64,000 bases of DNA, from positions 2,728,001 through 2,792,000 of the forward strand of contig JAVHNS010000001.1 in assembly GCA_036872755.1 (NCBI GenBank), written 5' to 3'. The notes beneath the pieces were generated by a model. The model worked only from the letters and a program-made list of their open reading frames with translations, was not told the DNA's origin and did not search any database. This document shows positions 48,767-61,379 of this stretch, one piece after another. Numbering within the stretch: position 1 is the stretch's first letter; every line of letters starts with the position of its first letter. The translations under genes were made by a program, and so were the position numbers. The stretch comes from Orbilia blumenaviensis. Its lineage: Eukaryota; Ascomycota; Orbiliomycetes; Orbiliales; Orbiliaceae.

Positions 48767-51286
48767 TGAAAGGGACGATGAAATCGATTCGGAATAGACG
48801 TCGGTTGAGTTGACCGGCGCCTTGCTTCGAAACTCGAATCTAACCCTCACAGATCGGCTTTAACTGGAATGGACTTATGCTTGGAAAGTGGACCTGGGAG
48901 TGGAATGCGCAGCAAACCGGGTTAATTCTGCTATTCTATCCCTTTCTCATGCTCACCTTCAGCCGAGTCGGTCTACGACTCCGATGCAAATGCAGATGTA
49001 CGAAATGGCGGTTGTTCTGGAACAAATACCCTGACTGCCAGGCTATATCGTTTTTTATACGTATACGTATACGAGGTATAAAATATGTCTGCCCTACCAA
49101 ACGTTAAAGACGTCTCGGAGGTGGATCTTGTGGATATTATATAATTTAAATGCTAGTGATGACCATCGAATCGTCTCATCCGAGTCGAAAGAGTCGACAT
49201 CCAAGCTATAGCTCCCCCTGGCGGCGGTAGAGAGAGAGATGCTGCACATCCACATCCGAATCTATCGATTCGTAGACGTTACATGTAGACCTGAATGTGC
49301 ATGCATATGTCACCGACTGGCTAGATTGCGCACATCCGATACCATAATCGGGAGCTCACAGTTACATTACCAGCTTTTTTTAAACTAAGCTTACACCTTA
49401 ACAATACAAACCCGATAAGATGTCCGTCGGCCGTCCCCCCCTCTTCCAGGCAGAATGAATGACTTGGCTGCATGACCCGGTAGAAGTGACCATGTGCCAG
49501 CTGCCTCGGAAATCCAGGCTGGCCTTGGCTGATGTCTCTCCTCTCTCCTTCTTAGCTGTCTCATCCCTCGATACCTCTGAGCCTTGTGCCGTCTATGTAC
49601 ATATTTCTTGCTTGGAGATATACTATATGTATGCACCAAACGCTAGCATACTTAGCGAAGCACCCCCTCGTTCTCGGTTTAAATTTCATGTCTTTCTCGG
49701 TAGCTTTTTTTCTTTCAAAACAAACCAAACGTAACGTTAACGTTAAAACCCAATTCGCTGGGACTGTAGTATACTCGGGTCTGAATCTGCTTAATATTAT
49801 TCATATACATGTAGACATATTCGGTATGTCAGAGAAAAATACATATCGAGATTATCGACCAAGATAAATTTAATTGAAACTTCTCAAGTACATATCTTAT
49901 CGTAACCGGTGCGGTGCACCCCACGCGAGAGGAATACCAAAGATCAGACGAAATTTGCTTGTGACCCCCCTCCAACTTTGAATTCAAGGGTGTGAAGATT
50001 ACCTAGTACCCTACCCTACTTTAGTTACCCTTACTCTTATCTAATCCGTCCCAACCCTAGCGTCGATACTAAACTTTCAACGCTAACCCGCAGGTGTCAT
50101 GCAAGGGTGAGCTCTACACTGTGCTGCTCTATGGAAGCTGTCGCGATGTCGTGCGGGTTTCCCTGAGATGATGCCCCTCATCAGGGCGGGGCTGTCCGGC
50201 TAATTAATTGAAATTCACTCAGAACCAGACTCCAGTCGTTATAGCCGCTGGAATAAGTCGATCGGACCCTGCAGAGTCAGAAGATAGAAGGACTTAGAAA
50301 GAGCGATATTAGTGTAGTCCATTTAGGTATACGGTCTCCTCGGATGGAGTGCTTGAGCAACGAGTAAGAATCTGGATACTGAGTACCTTTGTAGCTATAG
50401 GTATACTGCCCGGTGCAAGTACCTACTGAAGGTGTTAGTATAATACTGGAATTCGGGGATGGCATGACCTGACCATGCATATATGTCCGCGAAATCTACA
50501 GAGCGAAAAAAAATAACGAAAAATGAAAAGAAATGAAAATGAGAATGAGAATAAAAAAGAAAAGTATATCGGGCACGTACCAGCAAAAAGGAGGGGCGAG
50601 GAGGAGAAGGAGGGGCGGCTGCCAGCTGTTTAGGTTGGCCACTGCTACACCAAGCCCCTCCATGCTCCACGGCCATCGGATTCGATCTCAACCCTGGTAA
50701 GCATTATATTTCCTCAAGTTGGTTTTCCAGAATCCGCTGCAGCTTCAAAACCGGCCAAATGCAAAGAAAAGCTACCGGCCACCCTGGCCACCTTGTCGAC
50801 AACCCGGGCCTTACTCTGGTTAGCTGGCCGTGGCCGTCTTAAGGAGGACTAATGTATAATTTAATTTTGGACCGGATTGGATTGGACTGGATGCAGGTTA
50901 GATTGCAGCGGGATCTTTGTGTCACACGAGTCCCAGCCCATCCGCCTCGCTTGTGATGCCCAACGTCATGTCATGCGCCCTCTCACCCCAAAAACCACAT
51001 CTGCATCCTCCAACCACACTTCTGAGGACGCTGAGCACTACGCACTGGTCACTTTAACTTCCCACATGCGACGTGCAATCCTGTTGAACGTAGTCTCGTA
51101 GAAACCTTTTTTATCCTTCTCTATCGCAGGATTGCCCAATCATTCCCATACAAACTGATACGTTTGCATACGAACATATCCCGCCAGATGACTATCAAAA
51201 TCCCGACATAAATAACCTCCGTACGCTTGCCCTCCCTTCTATCTGACCATGTCGAGGGGAAAATGCATAAATCTAATGCTCTAGCT

Positions 51287-53170
51287 ATGAATAGTGTCCG
51301 TCCAAGACCCCACAAGATGCCGCCTTCCACCCGTCGGCCGGGTGCCCCTCTCGCCGACTCGGAGGAGAGGAACCTGGCAGCTCTCACGAAACGCGTTCTC
51401 TGTGCTCACGCGCCTGTGGGGAAGACCATCGAGGAGGTTCTTCCGGCCCTTACCAGCCTGCCCAAGGTCGATCTCCAGCTCTATGGCTTCATATCTATCA
51501 TATTAAGGTACTTAGATATATACATACCTTTATTTGCCCTTGATGCAGTCACGGCTACAAAAATGTCGTGCATAATTTTGGTTTCGAACGAATACGCTAA
51601 CGGCTGCTTTCCGAAGGGACTTCGTCCAATCGTGGTACCAAAAGATCACGCCAGACCACGAGTTTATCGACGAGATTGTTCTTATCATTGCGCACTGCAC
51701 ACTGTCATTGGAGCAGCGTATTCGCCAGGTACATATAAAGTTTCGTGGTCACATCATGCATCATGCAAGCCACGCATATTGATCGATTCGTTCGTATAGG
51801 TGGACCTAGAGACCCTTCTCCTGGAAGAAGCACCCGCCGTTCTGGAGACCCACGTTAAAGGTACGCCAGGCCTAGTCGGACATTTCCAGAAGCTACTGCA
51901 GCTGCACGAGTTTGGGAGGGGAAACCTAACCGACGCCTATAGACTACCGAGTCGCCTTAGAGCGCCAATCTACCGCACTATTCCCTTATGCAACGGTCAA
52001 TGAAATCTTCCACAGCATGCAGCCCCACCCCGCCCTTATTTCCTCCCCGGAGAGCGAGAGGCTCTATCTCAAGATGCTGGGGTCGGGGATACTGGCAGCC
52101 CTTTTACCGCCGGAGGATCTGCAGTCGGATTGTGAACGACTATTGGTTCGAGAGATACTTTCCAACATGGTACTATGGAACGTCGTTGACAGGTTGAGCG
52201 AGCCGTTTATGTTGTTTGAAATGATCACGAAGGTATATTGTCACAGTTTCTCGAGGGAGGGGTATTGTTTGGTTTGGGAAACATGTGGTTGACCGTCTAC
52301 GTAGGTGGTCACGACCCTGACGACCCCGAACAAAGTCAAACCTAAGACCGTTTCCCACGCCAAAAGCACGGAATTGATGTCACTTCTCCAAAGCGAGCCC
52401 CCAGAGCCAATCAAAAAGGCCGAGGACCCGGACCAATCCATTCTTCAGGCCTTCTCCTCGATCGCCCTAACCTACCTCGAACACGCCTATACATTCATAT
52501 CCACCACCGCGGTTGTCGCACGACACGCATCTGCGTCACTGATGTCATTGTGGAAGGACCCCCCGCAAGAACCGCCCCGCCGGAGAAAGCCAATGTTAAA
52601 ATTGTCCGTGTGGAAAACTTTAGTCACGTTATTTTCACTCGATAGACGGCAACCCTGGCTACTTGGATCGATACAGTTGGCCGCAAAGCCGTTAGCCGAA
52701 CAGCCGCCGGGGTCTCTAATCGATAAGTATGACGTTCCCGCCCTCCCGTTGGCACTAGCAATAGTCTAAAACATTTAAACGTATACTAACAACATATGCA
52801 TTTTGACAACAACAACAACAGTTATCTTTCTCATGTCTTTACCCAGTCACTTCTTAACGAAGCAATACTGATCAAAATCCTTTCTATTGCTCGCAATACG
52901 CTGTTTCCGAACGGGTCGCTTGCTCCTCCTCGTCCTTATCCAACAGAAGACGAAAAAGTACTAATACAGAAGCAAGCCGAGCTGGCAATCTGGAACGCCA
53001 TCCCGGATGTACTCAAGTCCATGTACTTGCCAGCAAACAAGGACGAACAACTGCGGGAGATCGGGGAAAGCCTGGCCTTCTTGCGGTCTAGGAGCTGTAA
53101 TAAGCATTTGATATACCGGCTTTTGGACCTATTGGTCGCGCGGCTGGTGCCAGAGATGGTTGAGGGTTAG
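51287..53170 (+). CDS. PXA-domain protein with C-terminal nexin-type domain
   Basis: Exons 51287-51507, 51617-51728, 51800-51860, 51943-52232, 52305-52726 and 52822-53170 give 484 residues. The PXA part (about residues 25-230) shows VDLQLYGFISIILRDFVQSW, YQKITPDHEFIDEIVLIIAH and LVREILSNMVLWNVVDRLSE, typical of the PX-associated region of SNX13/14/25 and Mdm1-like proteins. The C-terminal part (about 370-484) resembles the nexin C domain (QAELAIWNAIPDVLKSMYLP). I see neither an RGS nor a PX domain between them, only a low-complexity linker with a hydrophobic stretch (FISTTAVVARHASASLM). Such proteins act in endosome or ER-contact traffic. Exon 3 is 61 nt; phases agree. Met11 at 51317 and an ATG at 51263 are alternative starts. 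Confidence 0.87.
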
Positions 53171-56100
53171 TGCATGAATGTTTCATTATTAGAATTTCCA
53201 AACCCCTTTGTCAGTCACAGGATAGTTTAGAGTTTTTCTTAGCATTTGAACAGCGTGTTACGGGAGAGGCGTTCCGGTTTTTCACTTTGTATTTGTTGTT
53301 TTTTGTGATTCTGATGATTCCTATATACTCCCTTGTTCCGGAGTTTTTGCCTGTCATGATAGACCCCATAAATGATAATGCATCGTCACTTTTCGGATAA
53401 ATACATGAGTTTTCCATTAGTAGGTTTTAGGCATCCGAAGGATATGAAGAATTCCTATAACTCGAGCTCACTACAAGTTGTATACCTAAGGCGCTCCCCG
53501 TGATAGCACTAAATCGCCTAATACTAACTGTTGTAAACATGTACTACACAGGTAAACAAGAGGTACTAACCACAAATTTCGTCTCGATACCCCCTCCCCC
53601 CTTGCCCCCCTCTCCCTCCACCTCATCAGTCCGATCTCGAATCAAAAGTTAACCCGGGTCGTGCAGGTGCCAACACATCAAACGTGTTAAAGAATGCACG
53701 TCTGATCACTATCACACTTTAAAAAGTAAAAAATCCCTCCCTCCCATGCCTCTCTCCACACCAGTTTCTGTGTCTTGATCCATTGGCGAAAGGGTGTATT
53801 TTTTCCTTTTCCTTTTCCTTTTCGCGACCCACTGAGGCTTCCATGCGACTGCGACCCCATGCCAAAATCCTCTTCCCTCTCTCAATCCTCAGTTTTCTTT
53901 CCTTTCTGCTCACTTCTTTTTCTTATTCTGTGCGTTAACCCGCTTATTTGTGCCTTTATTGGATCTGAAAGTTTTCCGGGGAACGGGGACGAGAGTGGAT
54001 TCTCATTCGACATAATTCACCCGGTGTTCTGTTCGTTCGAATAACTTTTTTTTTTTTATAATATTATACCTACTTAGTGGTATTTCATGCAAGCTTATCG
54101 TCCTTTTGTTCTATTTTCTTTTTCTGTCGTAGGGTCATGGCGTTTTTGAGGGGGGAGTTGCGTGGTGGAGCGGGTCTTCAAGATCACGAGGTCTGAGGTT
54201 CTCCAAGATAGCTGGGTTTAGCTAAAGCTTTATTAGTACTAGGTAGCTCTAGCTTAGCATTAGCTAGTTCTAATATAGCTATCACGAAATAGTTTTCCCC
54301 GAGCTCGAGACAACGAGAGAGAGAGGGTCAAAGATCTAAGAAAAGTAAAAAAAAATCAAATACTTATCAAAAAAAAAGAAGAAAAAACCAATAGCATCTC
54401 TTCCTGAATCACTGACTCTCTCCTCCCTCTCAAAAAATTCTCCTGGTGGCTTACAAAAAAATAAAAAAAAAAAAGTGGCGACCTGGAGATACCCTCGGAT
54501 CGCATATGGTACCAAATATGACCCGATCCTCGTAAGATACGATACAAATCTTCAATCCGGATCACAAAAAGGAAGAGATCCATAGAAAGAACCTGCATAA
54601 AACAATGCTATTACCATCGCATAGAAAGAGCGCTCTGGTTTAAAGCTTCCTTCCCGGGCGCATATCAAAAGGCAAAAGGTAAACCCAAGTATGGCATCAG
54701 GCACGCCTGTATCGTCAAGTACCCACCCAGTAAATCATATCTCCTACTCCTCCCTTAAGCTTCTCCCCCCATGTGTTCGGAACATCTATTATAGGTGGCG
54801 AAACATGGGGAAACCTGCCCCCCCCTGGTGGGTACATACATCACACGTTAAACCGGTACACCTGGGCGTTCCGCCTGCGACATAATAATAATATTAAAGG
54901 AGGGAATATTAATACTACTTAGTACTTAAGTAGTAATATCATGTTTTGTGTTATAGGGATGTATACGTTGTCAACGTTGTACACCCCAGCTAAGTAGCTA
55001 GGGCTGTTTAACTTTTTTTGTTTTTGACACTTCTAGCTTCCTTTTCTTTCGCGGAGAGAGTAAGAGAGGCTGGCTCTGTTGGCTGGCCTCGTGAGACCAG
55101 GGGGTGGTGATGTTACTATACTGGCTAGAACTCCTTTGAACGTTTATGCGCTCCGGATCAAAAAAGTCGGATTGACCTAGTGAGGGTAACAGCTATAATC
55201 GCACGTATCATAAGTCCTCGATTAGCTGGCAAAATGTGTTACGGCGCTTGTTAATGATTAATTTTATCCTTTTGATTCCCAAGTAGGAAAAAAAGCAGAA
55301 GAAGAGCTCAAGCTTAGATCTTAAAATATGACAACGTTAACCAGGTTATGGCATCAACAAAGACAAGGGCCCTGCATAAAAAAAGCGAAGTGACATTTTT
55401 TTTCCTCTCTAGGGATTCTGAGAGCTTGTTTGTATCAGAAATAACAAATTCCGCGCCCCCAGCCTTGCGAATTTCCCGTATCAGAAATTGTATAACCCTC
55501 TTTTTTTTTTTGTGCTGTTAAACTCTTAGTTTTTTGTTTTTTTTGTTGGACATCCCGATTTTGGCGCCCTTTAGTATGTATGTACACGTCTGTACGGCTG
55601 TTGTCACTGCTTCGTCTATGTGATGCCATGTAATGCCATGTACCAAGTTACAGGGCTACAACTGGATATACCCACAATGAGCGTTAAGTCAGGTTAAGTT
55701 ATGGTTAATGACATGTGAAATTTCAATGCTAAGCTAAGCTGGCTTGTCTTGTCTATCTTTGGACGAAACGGAAAGGCTGCTAGCAAATCAATACCAGTCG
55801 CTGGAAGGAAGGGAGGAAGGAAGGGAGGGATAGGTCTCGAACGGGATCGATCCGTTACAGACGTACATGCATCCCATTCGGCCCGGAATATTTTTTTTTG
55901 CTTGGTGTCTGTGTGTCTGTCTGTGTGTGAGTGTCTTGTATTGTCTTGCAATTGTCGAGAAAATTCGCGAAAATTCGTCATTATCGATCCGGTTCGTCGA
56001 TTTTTGTATCGGTACACTTGCCTGCTTGCCTGCTTGCCTAATGCTCTTGCATTTGCGTCTTGCTTATACGAACGGGAGTGATCCCAGCTTGCTTCGATTC

Positions 56101-57390
56101 GATTGCCCTGTTTTGTCACTTTACTTTTTTTTACTCTTCTTTTTGATATATAATTTTTTGCGGGTGTATATAATTTTTTTTAGTATTATTTCTCATTTTT
56201 TATATATATTTATACATGTTGCAGAAAGATACATGCAGCTTTTTGTAGATATACACGATAGGTAGATAAGTAGATAGAGTGAATATGCAAAGCCCAGGTT
56301 ATCCTAGATATCGATGCGAGGAGAACGGCGATATGCAGTAAAATACCATAACTTAACTGTTGCGTCCTCGAACCCATTTTTCTTTCTAAGGAAGATACCT
56401 AACTGTATGTATAGATAGGTGTATAAAGGCCAAATATGCCTTTTATATGCATACATGCCGCTGGAAAAACAAACAAAAAAATGACGAAATAGCTATAGAC
56501 GAGGAGGTGGTTTGAGTGTGTGTGTGTGAATGAATTATTACAATACAGATACAGTCTGACAATAAAGGCGGAGCTATGATAAAAGACTAAAAGGCATTCG
56601 ATAAAAAAAATAATAAAAAAAAGCAGTAGCAATGAGGAACGAAAACGCACAAAAATAAAATTCGAGTGACCAATCTATGCAAAGAGGAAGGCCGTGAGAT
56701 AAAACAAAAAGCAGAAAGAGGAGATCGGATGGTAGCAAAGAGGAACTAGGAAAAAACAAAAAGGACGATACCAACAGATTTTTTGCGAGAAATCTGAACT
56801 TTCGAGATGACGCCGGGGAAATGACTCTGGGGTAGGGGGAGAGGATATCGAAGAGTAGTTTGGCGGGAGGTTTAATTATAAGATATAGGAAATGAAAAAA
56901 AAAAAAAAAAAAGGAAACCCCTAAAATGTTGTTTTTTGTGTCGGCCGTACATGAAAATGCTGTATATAGGAAAACTCCAACCATCCGCTCATCGCTAACG
57001 CCATGATGCCACCTTCTAAGAAAAAAGAGAGGAAAAAAAAAAGAAATACAACGGGATATATGGAAATAGTGTACCAGGAAGGGAATATAAAATAGGCGAG
57101 GGGGAATAAGAATAGCAATCTGGAAAGAAAAGAAAACAAGTGCAATAAAAGGTGTAACACTCGGATAATAAAAGAGATGATAACTAAAAGATCCAGATCG
57201 AGTTAACGTTCGGAATTAGTTTTGTTGGTTTTGAGATTAAAAGGTTGTATAATTTCGGTTGGATAGGATGGAAAGGGAAATGACGAATAGAAACCCTGGA
57301 TTCGCACAGCTGTACCGCTGGCAAGGGAGGGGAAAACGCAAATGGGATTCGTAAACGTCGTTAGAGAAATGCGTGCGTGGATTATGATTT
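53171..57390. other. 4.2-kb gene-free stretch between convergent genes
   Basis: The PXA gene enters from the left and the CENP-B-type gene from the right. I find no coding chain. Contents: CTAG-rich words (54235-54285), GGAAGG repeat (55805-55830), GTCT/GTGT repeats (55905-55930), CTGC/TTGC repeat (56019-56040), T-rich (56120-56220) and A-rich blocks (56895-56914, 57030-57045). Long 3' untranslated regions or non-coding transcripts are possible. Confidence 0.5.
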
Positions 57391-59035
57391 TTAGTTGCAT
57401 GAGGCAGCAGCCGTTGGCTCTCTAAGCATGCTAGAGCTGGTCGAATTGAACGAATCGCTTTGCATTGGTGCATCCGTGCTATTACCAATCCGGTCTATAA
57501 GCTTTTCGATAGTCACGAAGTCGTTGGGTTCGGCTGTTGGATTTTGTTTGAGGAAGGTCATGACCACCTCTAGCGCTCTGGTAGCTTCTTCCTGTGAGGG
57601 CACGGTTAGGCTTCTAGATCGGGCTATCTGGTACGCTGCGGCTACCACATGGCCAGGGGGTGGGAGTGGCCCGCTGTGTTCGTGGAGAGCATCTGGCGTT
57701 TCTTCTGGGATTGTCGTGTTTGCTAGATTAGTTTGCATCATATGTATTGGGTGGTGCATTTGCTTTGGTGAGAGGGACTCTGAGGCTGATGGTGGCGGCG
57801 ATATGTACACATTCTCTAATAACCCGGATGGTATTGTGTGAGATCGAGGCCGGCTTTGTTGTTGGATTGGTGGGAGCTGCCCGGATGCGAACAGCATGGG
57901 ATCTGTCGGTGGAAAGAATGGTGAGATTGGTGTCGTTAAGCCAGGTGAAATTACACCAGGAGTGTCGAATCCAGAAACCATACTCGCGTGTCTATATTCC
58001 CCTTCTCGCAGATGAGAGTCCTGGGAAGAGTTCAAGCTTCCCTCCCTCGAGAACGAACTATGTCGTGAATGAAGTGGGGTAGTGAGCTGTGACCTGACCC
58101 TATCTATATCCTGAACAATATCACCATCCGAGTAGGTGGTGAGGTCGTTCTTGACCTTAAACTTGTCTAAATTCAACTTGAACTGGCTGTCCGTGACGCC
58201 GCAGCTTTGGGCAAAGAAGTTGGCCTTTTCTCGGATCATTTCATCGGTTAGGACGCGGCCTTTCTTCTTCTCGTTCTTCGCCCAATTCGATAACGCTCTG
58301 TCGAAATCAGGGCACTTTCCCTTGGGTCTTTTGATCGCCTGCTTCGGCCCGTCATCGGGATACAAATACTTTTCTCTCTGACGCAAAACTTTTGAAACCG
58401 TACTATATTGCTACTTTTTAGTTCAAGTTCATTTCCTCGCCGCTCTTTACTGAGTTATTTATTAATCAAGAAACCCTCACCTTCTTTCAACACCAAACAT
58501 AGCTAGATGCGTAGGACCCACCCGTTAGCTTCCGTAATCAAGGGAAAAACTTTAGAGATAAAGAAAAGTAAAACTGATGCTTTTTTTGGTGCTTACCTCC
58601 AATTTCGGTTTGCTTTACATGCGGGTGCTGTTCATGATAGAGGCACATTCTTCTGCGGTCAGCGTCTGTTAAAGTTCGTCGAGAGCTACCTGTCGACGAG
58701 GTCCTCCTATGCGGTCCTGGTGCAGTCGAGCTGACAGCTGGGATCACTGCGGGAATGGGCTCCATAGCCTGGGGTGCCGAAGCAGCCACGGGCCACTGCT
58801 GGAAAGACGAATAGAAGTTGTGAGAACCCGGACCTCCCGCTGGAAGCCTAAACGGCACCTGTTGCTCGTGAGGCATCTGCTGGCTAGGATCCACGAAACT
58901 GTACATTCCAAATTCGTTCGCTGGAGCTGCGGTTTGACTGCAGTCAGCCTGCCCAAGTCCGACCCATTGCCCGCCCATAGCTGCTGTATATTCACCTTCA
59001 CCGCCTGCTGTCTGCTGGTCATTGCGCTCTTCCAT
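57391..59035 (-). CDS. CENP-B/Tc5-type helix-turn-helix DNA-binding protein
   Basis: Exons 59035-58597, 58502-58481 (22 nt) and 58402-57391 give 490 residues. The first helix-turn-helix (about 119-165) reads RTLTDADRRRMCLYHEQHPH, then KQTEIG joined through the microexon AMFGVER to STVSKVLRQREKYL. The second, Tc5-transposase/CENP-B type (about 185-250), has CPDFDRALSNWAKNEKKKGR and DEMIREKANFFAQ. No catalytic DDE domain follows; the tail is Ser/Pro/Gln-rich. This suggests a host regulator derived from, or sharing, a transposase-type DNA-binding fold, as in yeast Abp1/Pdc2-type proteins. The microexon is essential: without it the recognition helix is lost and phase breaks. DNA target and role are unknown. 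Confidence 0.9.
58481..58502 (-). other. 22-nt microexon of the CENP-B-type gene
   Basis: Bounded by a TCTAG acceptor and a GTGAGG donor. It supplies the last two bases of an Ala codon, MFGVER and two bases of a Ser codon, turning TEIG/TVSK into the continuous helix-turn-helix TEIGAMFGVERSTVSK. Both flanking introns are 78-94 nt. Confidence 0.85.
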
Positions 59036-60668
59036 ATTTGTAGATTTCTGCTTTGTGCTCTATGTGTTTCCCCTTGGGACCGTTTCTTTGGCAATTTAAG
59101 TTTTTCCCCTGTGTGAAATTATTTCGTTGCAAGTGGATGATGTAGTTTCTGTGATTTTAAAAATAATATGAATGTTCGTTTTAATGAAGTAGTTCCAAAC
59201 GATAGCTTAAACGTGACAATGCGTATGTAGCTGAACGCGTGGGATTTCAGACAAGGTCTTCTTTTGCGAAAGTTAGATGTCTTGCGGGAAGTATAGTATT
59301 TTAGTTGTGAAGGTGGTGAGAAATGATGGGAGAGGTGTGTGTGTGTGTGTGTGAAAGAAAGAACGAGAGTCCGGAATTTTTTTTCCCCAAAGGAAAGATA
59401 AAAAGAAGAAATGAAGAAGAAGAAATAAGAGAGAAGAGAAGAGACGGTCAAAGGATGAGAGTAACGGATGACAAGGAAGAAAAATTGGACCCAAGTGATT
59501 TACGGAGGCCAAAGAAGATCAGATCAAAGAAGTAAATGCAAGAAGTTGGGGGGGTTCCTTTAGCTTGAAAGCCTCGCAACAAGGGCCATTCCCAGAATCC
59601 TCATATTAGGCTTGGTACGTCCCAAAGCCAGAGCATATCAAAGGTCCAGAGCTTGACCAGCTTTTCCGCTGGATGCTCTTTAACGTGTTCGGCAACGGAT
59701 AGCTAGCAGGGATTGGGGAGGGTATGGGTATGGTGGAAACGAAGGAAAGGACCGTCCCTCGAGTTTCCCCTTTCCATACCTGACCGTGTCATCCCTTTGG
59801 GAGGCCCGGAAGGCATACATAGTATACATACAGTACATAGACACGGTGCAGTATAGTACAGTAACAGTACGGTACGCATAGTACTCTGTACATATGTCTG
59901 TCTATCCCCAAGAAGTTGTGAGTTTCTATTCGATTCAACCCGTTCGACTTTTTTGGGGGGGTGTTTTATCACACATTGGTATATTCGGATGCTGCCATGT
60001 ACGTACCCTCTCGGCTCGCCTGTGTACTAAGCATGTATAGTATGGTATGGATGTATGGACGGATGGATGTATGTACTCCCGTGCATGACCACTACCTACT
60101 ACATCTTAGTATGTGGCAGCAGCATCATCAGCAAAGATGTATATTTGGTTTTTTGCGACCCAAGGAACTCGACTGCAATCTGTGCAACCGCGAGAGATCG
60201 CGTCGAACCGAGGCAAGAGGCGAGACACGGTACCCTTTGGCTAAACTGCTCTCTGGGACCATCTCGACCGACTCACCGGCGCAAGCATGGTACCGGTGAA
60301 ACTTTTTCTTTTCTTTCTATCTATCTGAATCATCAATTTCATTTCTCTCTCATTCTCTCGTCTCTGGTGTCGAAGAAAAAGAAAAAGAAGAAAGAAAAAA
60401 ACAAAAGCGAATAGGCACAGGCACTCACAGCCTTGGGGGAAGTGTGGTGTTGGGTAACCCAACTGAGGACCGTGGCCTACCGTCTGAACCACCCCAGTTC
60501 TGTGAGGAACAGGGATATTACTTCCGCGTCCAAATCTGACCAGCTCTCCCCTGGCGGGTTTTTGGGGGGCAACAGTTGGCTATTCATACTCCAGAACGTG
60601 CACTTCCTTAGTAGTCCTAGGTATCCCGTTGATGCGCTGGTATCTGTAGGCGTTGATGTTTTAGGTTC

Positions 60669-60693
60669 TTTTTTTTTTTTTTTTTTTTTTTTT
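60669..60693. repeat. Poly-T tract, 25 nt
   Basis: Uninterrupted T run followed by GGGG, in the divergent spacer. Confidence 0.9.
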
Positions 60694-61358
60694 GGGGCAT
60701 ATATGTAGGTGTATGTATGTATGTTCGTTCGGTTCTGTGCCGCGATCGATATGGTTAACGGAGAACTCCAACGTCAACCGTCGTCACATTTTTCTTTTCT
60801 TTTACAATTACTGACCTAGTACTTCCCTTCTTATGAACAGCTTTTTTTTATTTTTCATTTTTCATTTTTATTTTTCATTTTTTTTTCTAATACGGAAGTA
60901 GCGCACGAACGTTTCCGTTATGGATGCCATTGTCGTCGGCGGCTTTCCTCACATGGCCTCGGACACCATACACTACCACCCACACCGACACCCACGAATC
61001 CACAATCATAGTGGGGTTTGTTTTCTCTTCCCCTTCAGCTGGGTCATCTAATTTTCGGTGAGGCATTGTAATCGCCTCCACCCCAAATTTCTGGATACCG
61101 GCTGCCTTCCCGATACCCTGACGGTGGTGCCCTTTAAGATTACTCGGAGATCAGACCCAAATTTCCTTTCTACTGGGTTCATTGGGGCGCAAGCAAGTTC
61201 TCCACTGAGGGGGAAAAAGACTTCCCCAAGGCTTCTTTATAATTTTTTTGCTTTCTTTTCGTATTTTTTTCCCACAAATATAATCATCATCATCATGATA
61301 TCAGTTATTTCGTAGGCAGATTGGAGGGATTCGGTGGAGTACACATGGTGGTTCGAGC

Positions 61359-61379
61359 ACACACACACACACACACACA
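61359..61379. repeat. (CA)n microsatellite
   Basis: About ten CA units, non-coding. Confidence 0.85.

Larger units (their letters stand above)
47538..51286. other. 3.7-kb divergent spacer between F-box/LRR and PXA genes
   Basis: No coding chain seen. Contents: T-rich leader (47575-47635), AAAGATAA repeat (48165-48195), CT tract (48389-48404), a CTG repeat (48535-48564), a 27-nt A tract (48740-48766), TATACGTATACG palindromic run (49057-49071), and ACCTAGTACCCTACC (50000-50014). It serves as upstream DNA of both genes. Confidence 0.5.
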
